A DNA stretch of 18,572 nucleotides, from NCBI GenBank assembly GCA_945861255.1, contig CAMAUG010000039.1:1-18572 (forward strand), given 5' to 3'. This stretch comes from Candidatus Sulfopaludibacter sp. SbA3 (GTDB lineage: Bacteria; Acidobacteriota; Terriglobia; Bryobacterales; Bryobacteraceae). The translations under genes and the position numbers were made by a program. Position 1 is the first letter of the stretch. Every line of letters begins with the position of its first letter. Positions 13,640-18,572 of this stretch are shown piece after piece. The notes beneath the pieces are model-generated. The model was not told the DNA's origin, ran no database searches, and was given only the letters and a program-made list of their open reading frames with translations.

Positions 13640-14293
13640 ATGCTCCGGGGATCCGTTGCCTTTCTATTGACGGTGCCGTTGTGTCTTCCGCTGGCAGCGC
13701 ATCGGTTGGATGAGTACCTGCAGGCGACGCTCATTTCCGTCACCCCCGATCACGTCACGCTGGAGGTCAACCTGACGCCCGGCGTCGAAGTATTCGAGCG
13801 GGTTGCCGCGCCGATCGACACCAATCACGACGGGCAGTTATCCGCGCGGGAGCAGGACGATTACGCAAGACGTGTTATGGGAGATGTTGCACTTGCCGTT
13901 GACGGCCGGCCTTCTGAGTTGGCGCTGATCGAGAGCCGGTTCCCGTCCCTTGAGGACATGCGCGCGGGCGTGGGCACCATCCAGTTGAAACTGCGCGCTC
14001 CGGCGGCGGCAGTGACGGGCGCCGGTGGCCACCAGCTTATATTCCGTAATCGTCACCAAAACGCGGCCAGCGTGTACCTTATGAACGCCCTGGTTCCGCT
14101 GGGAAGAATCGAGATTCTGGGGCAGCACCGAGACAATCTTCAGACCGAAATCCGCATCGACTACCGGCAGCGGCCGGTTTCCGGAGGCGGTCCGGGAAGC
14201 GGCAGCTCTGCCTGGCTGGTTGCCGGCGGCTTGGGCTTCGCGGCCCTGCTGGGCTCATTGCTCCAGCGCCGCCGCCCGCCACCCAAAACTTGA
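13640..14293 (+). CDS. Exported EF-hand protein resembling the N-terminal half of HupE/UreJ_2 transporters
   Basis: The 217-residue product has a signal peptide (1-20, cleavage after LAA), a mature start HRLDEYLQATLISV, a beta-rich domain, and one membrane anchor near the C-terminus (about 190-208, SAWLVAGGLGFAALLGSLL) followed by RRRPPPK. A canonical calcium-type EF-hand loop spans D60-E71 (DTNHDGQLSARE). HRLDEYLQAT and the segment ALIESRFPSLEDMRAGVGTIQL are typical of the extracytoplasmic N-terminal region of longer HupE/UreJ_2 or nickel-transporter-like proteins. Here that region stands alone and the six-helix permease part is missing; a separate HupE gene lies in convergent orientation 668 nt away. 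The predicted mature N-terminal residue is histidine. The start at ATG 13640 lies 8 nt after the DUF3500 stop, which suggests translational coupling. Confidence 0.82.
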   Translation: MLRGSVAFLLTVPLCLPLAAHRLDEYLQATLISVTPDHVTLEVNLTPGVEVFERVAAPIDTNHDGQLSAREQDDYARRVMGDVALAVDGRPSELALIESRFPSLEDMRAGVGTIQLKLRAPAAAVTGAGGHQLIFRNRHQNAASVYLMNALVPLGRIEILGQHRDNLQTEIRIDYRQRPVSGGGPGSGSSAWLVAGGLGFAALLGSLLQRRRPPPKT

Positions 14294-14308
14294 TCTTCCT
14301 TTGAAATA

Positions 14309-14348
14309 ATTATTGTTTTTCGATATGTTTTTATCGCATAACAATAAT
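14309..14348. terminator. AT-rich bidirectional terminator hairpin
   Basis: ATTATTGTT (14309-14317) pairs perfectly with AACAATAAT (14340-14348). Inside, CGATA (14321-14325) pairs with TATCG (14332-14336) around a 6-nt loop; the two stems are separated by a 3 x 3 internal loop. It sits between the convergent EF-hand and anchor-protein genes and is strikingly AT-rich in a GC-rich window. T-runs inside and A/T-rich flanks on both sides suit termination in either direction. Confidence 0.6.
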
Positions 14349-14391
14349 AATGTGCTGCCCTGGCGCGACCAGAGCGGGCGCGCTCGTGCTT

Positions 14392-14964
14392 CTAACGCTT
14401 AGGTGGGGTCGGCGCTTCTTCCGGCGGCGGCTCGCCGAAATCCTCGATCAGTTCGTACTGGCCTGCCATTTTCAAGTGAATCGGATTGAACTTGTCCGAG
14501 TGGTTCTTCCAGAACCAGCTATAAATACCCGTGGTTGGAGCGATGATGGAACCGTGCGACACGGCGGCACTGCCGGAGGTATAGCTGACCGCATCGTCCG
14601 TCTTTCCCTCACCGTGGCCGTGAAAATCGAATTCATAAGGCTCGTCCGAGGTCCACGAATACACCAGTGCTTCGCCTTCCTTCATCTTGAGCTCGTATTC
14701 GTACTCTTCGCCCGACCGCAGGCTTAATTCAACCCTGTCGGTGCGGAACGCAGTGGTGTAGGTGTGTGCCGCCGTGGTATTCGGCGCGCCCTTGCCCATC
14801 CGGCTGAGGCCCGTGAGTTTGCCGAAACCCGTGACGTCGATCTGATACTCGGCGGGAAGCACGAAGCCGAAGACTATCACCGCCGCGGCCGCCAGCGAGA
14901 CCACTGTCCGGATCAACAGGCCCCTGCGCGAAGGCAGCGCAATGGAGGCGCCGGCCGGATTCAT
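14392..14964 (-). CDS. Transmembrane anchor protein associated with HupE/UreJ
   Basis: The 190-residue protein has a short cytoplasmic start, one membrane helix (about 17-37, IRTVVSLAAAAVIVFGFVLP), and an extracytoplasmic domain. It matches the 'transmembrane anchor protein' family found next to HupE genes: LPAEYQIDVTGFGKLTGLSRMG (36-57), then RTDRVELSLRSGEEYEYELKMKEG (74-97), FDFHGHGEG (112-120) and YSWFWKNHSD (148-157). Histidines H115, H117, H137 and H155 could bind metal (inference). The tail is proline- and glutamate-rich. Its ATG overlaps the TGA stop of hupE as ATGA (14961-14964), so the two genes are translationally coupled. The function is not established beyond this association. Confidence 0.85.
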   Translation of the reverse strand: MNPAGASIALPSRRGLLIRTVVSLAAAAVIVFGFVLPAEYQIDVTGFGKLTGLSRMGKGAPNTTAAHTYTTAFRTDRVELSLRSGEEYEYELKMKEGEALVYSWTSDEPYEFDFHGHGEGKTDDAVSYTSGSAAVSHGSIIAPTTGIYSWFWKNHSDKFNPIHLKMAGQYELIEDFGEPPPEEAPTPPKR

Positions 14965-15659
14965 GCAGCCTTCCCCGTGAAGTAGCCGCCCAGTTGGTAG
15001 CCCATCAACACGAAGCCCGCCGACATCACCACAACGTTGGCCAGCACGGCATGCTTGACGAAATCATTGGTGCCGCGCCACCACCGCATCGCCACCAGAA
15101 TCACGGAGAGCGCGACCAATTGGCCGATCTCCACACCCAGGTTGAACGACAGCATGTTGCCCACCAGCCCGTTGGCCGACAGATTCAATTGCTGGAGCTT
15201 CGTCGCCAATCCAAAGCCGTGGAACAGCCCGAATGCAAGCACCGCGAGTTTCACATTCGGTTGAAATCCGAACAACGTGCGAAAGCCATCCAGGTTGTCG
15301 AAGGCCTTGTAAGCCACCGACAGACCGATGATCGCGTCGACGATGTACGGATTCAGATGCATTCCCGACAGCACTCCCGTCAATAGAGTAATGCTATGTC
15401 CCACGGCAAAGCAGGTCACATAAATCGCTACGTCCTTGAGCCTGTAGAGGAAAAAAATCACGCCGAACAGGAACAACAGGTGGTCATAGCCGGTGACCAT
15501 GTGCTTGGCGCCCAGATAGATAAAGGGCACGATTTGCGCACCCTGATTCTGTTTCAGGAATTCGGCATCCTTGGCGGCGACGTTGTGCGCTAGCGCCGGG
15601 AAGCTCAGGATCAGAAGAAGCAACAACAGAACGGGGATCGCACGAATCGCAAACCGCAT
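14961..15659 (-). CDS. HupE/UreJ family metal permease
   Basis: HupE/UreJ proteins are small polytopic permeases, some shown to import nickel for hydrogenase or urease. The 232-residue product has a signal peptide (1-24, RAIPVLLLLLLILSFPALA) and about six later helices. Conserved polar residues in membrane segments are GAKHMVTGYDHLLFLFG (H53, D59, H60), FAVGHSITL (H88), GLFHGFGLA (H147) and NLGVEIGQ (E177). The predicted mature N-terminus is H25 (HNVAAKDAEF). The start at 15659 has no Shine-Dalgarno site but a TATTGT hexamer 7 nt upstream; an ATG at 15725 would put 22 extra polar residues before the signal peptide. The gene overlaps the anchor gene by 4 nt. No hydrogenase or urease gene is in the window, so the metal is unknown; nickel, cobalt or copper are possible. 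Confidence 0.88.
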   Translation of the reverse strand: MRFAIRAIPVLLLLLLILSFPALAHNVAAKDAEFLKQNQGAQIVPFIYLGAKHMVTGYDHLLFLFGVIFFLYRLKDVAIYVTCFAVGHSITLLTGVLSGMHLNPYIVDAIIGLSVAYKAFDNLDGFRTLFGFQPNVKLAVLAFGLFHGFGLATKLQQLNLSANGLVGNMLSFNLGVEIGQLVALSVILVAMRWWRGTNDFVKHAVLANVVVMSAGFVLMGYQLGGYFTGKAA

Positions 15660-15666
15660 ATTGAAA

Positions 15667-15672
15667 ACAATA
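15667..15672 (-). promoter_or_regulatory. Candidate -10 element for leaderless hupE mRNA
   Basis: TATTGT on the minus strand (15672 to 15667) ends 7 nt before ATG 15659. The gene has no Shine-Dalgarno site. No good -35 hexamer was seen at 16-18 nt; TTGGCA (15690 to 15685) lies 12 nt upstream, which is too close. Confidence 0.4.
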
Positions 15673-15862
15673 CCGCACTTTGATTGCCAACTGCGAACTA
15701 CATTTTCCGTGATAGAACGCGGCATGGAATCCTTGCCTATGTGCGTGGTGCGTGTTTTGACGCAAGTCGTGCAGAAAAACTACGCGCTGCCGGCGTTTTA
15801 GATCGCCCCAGCACCTTCTCTGATGGCCACCCGATTGCTTGTTATTGCGGCGGGAGGAATTC

Positions 15863-16720
15863 ATGACCGGTTTTCAGCACATCCTGTTTCCCGTGGATTT
15901 TTCGGAACGCTGCGAGGGCGCCGTTCCCTTCGTGGATGCGATGGCCCGAAGGTTTCAATCCAAACTCACTGTGATCAGCGCGGTGCATCTCCACTACTCC
16001 GGCGCCATGGGCGATCCCGGCACGGTGGATCCGCAGGCGCTCTTACAAGCCGTTCAGACGCATTTGGACGGTGCGTTCACCAAGGAATTCGCCGGCTTGA
16101 CGGTGAATCGGGTAACGGAGCTTGGCGACCCAGCTCAAGTGATCGCGGATTACGTGAAGTCGCACGCTGTAGATCTGGTGATGATGCCGAGCCACGGGCG
16201 CGGCCCCTTCCGCCAATTGTTGCTGGGCTCCACCACGGCCAAGGTACTGCATGACGTCGCGTGTCCGGTATGGACCACGGCGCACACGGGGACCGCCCCT
16301 GATCTGGAACGCCTGAACCTCGAAAAGATCCTGTGCGCGGTGGACGGCACGGCGGAAGGGGTCGCGCTTATGCAAGAGGCGGCAAGTTTCAGCAAGCAGG
16401 TAGGCGCGACGTTGCGGCTGGTCAGTGTGGTGCCGGGCATTGAAGCATGGCCCGAGCGGCAAATGGATATCGAGTTTGAAGAGCAGCTTCGCATCAACAC
16501 AAAGAGCAGGATCGAGGAACAGCAGAGGGTGGCGGGCATCGACGCGCCGTTGTGCGTCGCTGTGGGATCGGTGGCGGATGCCGTGGCCGAGGAAGCCGAA
16601 CGCCATGGCGCGGATTTGTTGATCATTGGCCGCGGCGCCGCTCACGCCAAGCTGGGCCGTCTGCGTACGCACTCGCATGGAATTATCCGTCTGGCGCCCT
16701 GCCCGGTTTTGAGCGTGTGA
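15863..16720 (+). CDS. Tandem-domain universal stress protein (UspA family)
   Basis: A 285-residue cytosolic protein with two UspA domains. Domain 1 (about 1-150) begins FQHILFPVDFSE and ends with MMPSHGRGPFRQLLLGSTTAKVLHDVACPVW, close to the ATP-binding pattern G-2x-G-9x-G-S/T except that the first glycine is proline. Domain 2 (about 155-285) begins LEKILCAVDGTAEG and ends IIGRGAAHAKLGRLRTHSHGIIRLAPCPVLSV, with a degenerate nucleotide loop. So domain 1 might bind ATP weakly and domain 2 probably does not (inference). ATG 15863 follows GGGAGG (15852-15857) at 5 nt; earlier in-frame starts lack such a site. It lies divergent from hupE across a 203-nt region and 68 nt before the cardiolipin synthase gene. 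Confidence 0.93.
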   Translation: MTGFQHILFPVDFSERCEGAVPFVDAMARRFQSKLTVISAVHLHYSGAMGDPGTVDPQALLQAVQTHLDGAFTKEFAGLTVNRVTELGDPAQVIADYVKSHAVDLVMMPSHGRGPFRQLLLGSTTAKVLHDVACPVWTTAHTGTAPDLERLNLEKILCAVDGTAEGVALMQEAASFSKQVGATLRLVSVVPGIEAWPERQMDIEFEEQLRINTKSRIEEQQRVAGIDAPLCVAVGSVADAVAEEAERHGADLLIIGRGAAHAKLGRLRTHSHGIIRLAPCPVLSV

Positions 16721-16776
16721 GGCCTCGGCTCTCCCGCGGAGGCTCGCTCAATGTGACCGGCAGTCCCGAATGCGGC

Positions 16777-16782
16777 TAAAGT
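16777..16782 (+). promoter_or_regulatory. Candidate -10 element for leaderless cardiolipin synthase mRNA
   Basis: TAAAGT ends 6 nt before GTG 16789. No Shine-Dalgarno site is present. If real, it fixes the start at the GTG and shows that the basic N-terminal extension is translated. Confidence 0.35.
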
Positions 16783-16788
16783 GAACTT

Positions 16789-18273
16789 GTGCCCGTTCCC
16801 GGACAATATGGCGGCCGCGGCCGATCTGGTTCGCGCACACCCTCGGAAGCCCGGCGCTGGTTGAAGCGGCGAGTCCCCAAAGAGCAGCTCTATCGGCTTG
16901 CCCCCCGCAGGCCCAAACCGAAACCATTCGGACGAATCGGCATCACGGATCGGATGCGTGGTTTTCTGCGTTCGTGGTGGCTGTGGTCAAGTGTGGCTGT
17001 CTGGTTGTATTGGCTCGAACGCTACGCCGGCGCTCTCATCGCCGCCACGGTTTCCTACGTTGTGTTTCACCTATCAGCGAAGTGGCATCCCGCCATTTAC
17101 CCGCTGGAATCCATCGCGGATATCGAATCGGTCAGCTTCCACGCCACCATGGCCGGAGTCACAGGAATGCCGTTGATTCCTGGAAATCGAGTGGCCATCT
17201 ACAACAACGGCGACGAATTCTATCCGGCGATGCTCGAGGCCATCGAATCCGCCACGCTCTCCATCACCATGGAGCAGTATATTTTCTGGGATGGCGAAGT
17301 GGGCCGCCGCTTCGCCGAGGCGTTCGCGCAGAAAGCGCGCCAAGGCGTATCGGTAAAGCTGTTGCTGGACGCAGTTGGTTCCTCCACGCTGGGTCCGGAG
17401 ATTTTTCGGATTTTGGAGGCGGGCGGGTGCCAACTCGCCTGGTTCCGCCCCATCCACTGGTACACGCTGCATCCGGCACATGAGCGGAATCACCGGAAGT
17501 CGGTCATCGTCGATGGCCGCATTGCGTTCACGGGGGGAGCGGGATTTGGAGACCAGTGGCTGGGTTCGGCGGGGAACCCCAAGGAATGGCGCGACATACA
17601 GATCGGCATCGAAGGCCCGGCCGCGGTGGCCCAGCAGACCGGGTTCGTGCAAAATTGGATGGCCTCGACGGGCGAGATCGTGGCAGGGCCACGGTATTTT
17701 CCCAGTACCCCGGATGCAGGGAGCGTTGCTGTCCAGACCATCCTGAGTTCTCCCATAACGGGCGCGGGCGCCGTCGGGACCATGTATCTGGTGGCTTTAC
17801 AGAGCGCCAAACGCTCTCTGAATATCGCGAATTCGTATTTCATTCCGGATTCACGCGTGATTGAAATGCTGGCGGAGGCTTGCCGCCGGGGGGTGATCGT
17901 GAAGGTGCTGGTGGCGGGCAAGCATAACGATACCTGGTGGGCGCGGCAAAACAGCGTGCGGCGTTATGGCGATCTGCTGCGGGCGGGCGTCGAAATTTAC
18001 GAGTTTCAGCCCACCATGCTGCACCAGAAAATCATGATTGTGGATGGCCTCTGGGCCACGGTGGGGACGGCGAACTTCGATAACCGGTCATTCGCCCTGA
18101 ACGAAGAAACCAATGTTTGCGTGCATGATCCCGGGCTGGTGGACGATCTCAGCGCGGCGTTTCTGGCGGATCTGGTGCGCTCAAAGCAAATTCACCTGCG
18201 CGGGTGGAAGCGGCGCGGACTCTGGCAGAAGATCAAAGAGCAATGCGCGGCGCTGGTCGAGGACCAGATGTAA
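16789..18273 (+). CDS. Cardiolipin synthase / phospholipase D superfamily protein
   Basis: The 494-residue membrane protein has two PLD active-site motifs: HKD1 at H235/K237/D242 (NHRKSVIVDG) and HKD2 at H412/K414/D419 (LHQKIMIVDG, then GTANFDNRSF). It probably condenses phosphatidylglycerol or a related lipid to cardiolipin. An arginine/lysine-rich extension (1-56) precedes two membrane helices (about 62-78 and 79-95), then the catalytic domains. The GTG start at 16789 is supported by a TAAAGT hexamer 6 nt upstream; ATG 16954 (439 residues) would give a more typical length and is a fair alternative. An endonuclease/exonuclease/phosphatase gene follows by 10 nt, the same pairing as E. coli clsB (ybhO) and ybhP, which favours a ClsB-like role. 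Both catalytic motifs are intact. Confidence 0.93.
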   Translation: MPVPGQYGGRGRSGSRTPSEARRWLKRRVPKEQLYRLAPRRPKPKPFGRIGITDRMRGFLRSWWLWSSVAVWLYWLERYAGALIAATVSYVVFHLSAKWHPAIYPLESIADIESVSFHATMAGVTGMPLIPGNRVAIYNNGDEFYPAMLEAIESATLSITMEQYIFWDGEVGRRFAEAFAQKARQGVSVKLLLDAVGSSTLGPEIFRILEAGGCQLAWFRPIHWYTLHPAHERNHRKSVIVDGRIAFTGGAGFGDQWLGSAGNPKEWRDIQIGIEGPAAVAQQTGFVQNWMASTGEIVAGPRYFPSTPDAGSVAVQTILSSPITGAGAVGTMYLVALQSAKRSLNIANSYFIPDSRVIEMLAEACRRGVIVKVLVAGKHNDTWWARQNSVRRYGDLLRAGVEIYEFQPTMLHQKIMIVDGLWATVGTANFDNRSFALNEETNVCVHDPGLVDDLSAAFLADLVRSKQIHLRGWKRRGLWQKIKEQCAALVEDQM

Positions 18274-18283
18274 CGGAACCTCC

Positions 18284-18572
18284 ATGCATTCCTTTCGCAT
18301 CGCCACCTACAATATTCACAAAGCGCGCGGCATGGATGGACGTGTGGATATCGCCCGTATTTTGCGGGTGTTGCGGGAAGTGAACCCGGACGTTGTCGCA
18401 TTGCAGGAAGTGGTCAACCACGAAGACCGCTCCGCCGAGGAACATCAGGCCTGCTACCTGGCCGATCAGTTTGGCTTTCATTACACCGTCGGAGAGACGC
18501 GGCGGCACCGCGCGGCGGCCTACGGCAACGTGACCCTGAGCCGCTGGAAATTCGAACGCGTCCACAAGATCG
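18284..18572 (+). CDS. Endonuclease/exonuclease/phosphatase family protein (partial, cut by window end)
   Basis: The first 96 codons are in the window. They read MHSFRIATYNIHKARGMDGR, then IARILRVLREVNPDVVALQEVV with the metal-binding glutamate of the EEP fold (LQEV), then FGFHYTVGETRRH and YGNVTLSRW, where these enzymes carry the GNAILSR segment. This fits PF03372, close to YbhP-like proteins encoded beside clsB. The ATG lies 10 nt after the cardiolipin synthase stop; the Shine-Dalgarno site is weak (CGGA at 18275-18278). The genes are probably co-transcribed and linked to phospholipid metabolism. No signal peptide is seen. The catalytic histidines and aspartates further along cannot be judged. 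Confidence 0.88.
   Translation, partial: MHSFRIATYNIHKARGMDGRVDIARILRVLREVNPDVVALQEVVNHEDRSAEEHQACYLADQFGFHYTVGETRRHRAAAYGNVTLSRWKFERVHKI

Noticed and set aside
15757..15785. TTGACG as a -35 box for the universal stress protein gene
   Set aside because: At 17 nt spacing the -10 position is CTACGC, a poor match; the promoter was not called.
16721..16745. Short GCCTC/GAGGC inverted repeat after the stress-protein gene
   Set aside because: Only 5 bp with no T-run; not enough for a terminator.

Overview
This is about 18.6 kb of GC-rich bacterial chromosome, densely packed with housekeeping, signalling and envelope genes. The gene content suggests a soil-type Acidobacteriota related to the Solibacter/Bryobacter group: GTP-dependent PEP carboxykinase, a DUF3500 protein, HupE/UreJ with its 'transmembrane anchor' partner, a small charged secreted protein, and many TTG/GTG starts. 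That placement is inferred from resemblance, not from a marker gene. No rRNA, tRNA, CRISPR array or complete mobile element was seen.

Layout. (1) 1-476: a class I O-methyltransferase on the minus strand that keeps only its N-terminal dimerisation domain. Its reading frame runs into unrelated, more AT-rich DNA near position 85, possibly the end of an insertion sequence lying outside the window. (2) 612-2943, plus strand: a stand-alone EAL-type c-di-GMP phosphodiesterase, heme A synthase (CtaA/Cox15) and a small exported cytochrome c. (3) 3218-5522: a small two-helix membrane protein diverging from GTP-type PEP carboxykinase. (4) 5509-6102: a gene graveyard holding the 3' part of a nucleoside 2-deoxyribosyltransferase-like gene that abuts the pckG stop codon, and a ribbon-helix-helix antitoxin with no toxin. 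(5) 6121-7624, minus strand: a very small membrane protein followed by a Tat-type exported amidase. (6) 7778-10250, plus strand: a NarL-type two-component pair. The kinase has a globin-like N-terminal domain and an odd insertion in its GAF domain. (7) 10357-12521: a small charged secreted protein and a divergent long-chain acyl-CoA synthetase. (8) 12621-15659: a convergent envelope and metal locus. A DUF3500 protein and an EF-hand protein resembling the N-terminal half of HupE/UreJ_2 transporters are on the plus strand; HupE/UreJ and its anchor protein are on the minus strand; an AT-rich hairpin lies between them. (9) 15863-18572, plus strand: a tandem universal stress protein, a cardiolipin synthase with two HKD motifs, and the start of an endonuclease/exonuclease/phosphatase protein, a pairing like E. 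coli clsB-ybhP.

How the genes relate. CtaA and the cytochrome c fit aerobic electron transport. PEP carboxykinase and acyl-CoA synthetase fit gluconeogenic growth on acids and lipids. The kinase/regulator pair and the EAL protein are signalling functions with no visible targets. The DUF3500/EF-hand/HupE/anchor group is the most interesting functional unit. Both the EF-hand protein and HupE are predicted to begin with histidine after signal peptide removal, which suggests metal, perhaps copper, handling.

A pattern runs across the window. At least seven genes lacking a good Shine-Dalgarno site carry a -10-like TANNNT hexamer ending 6-8 nt before the start codon, as expected of leaderless mRNAs. 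This settles several GTG/ATG start choices. The pattern was noticed by eye and has not been tested statistically.
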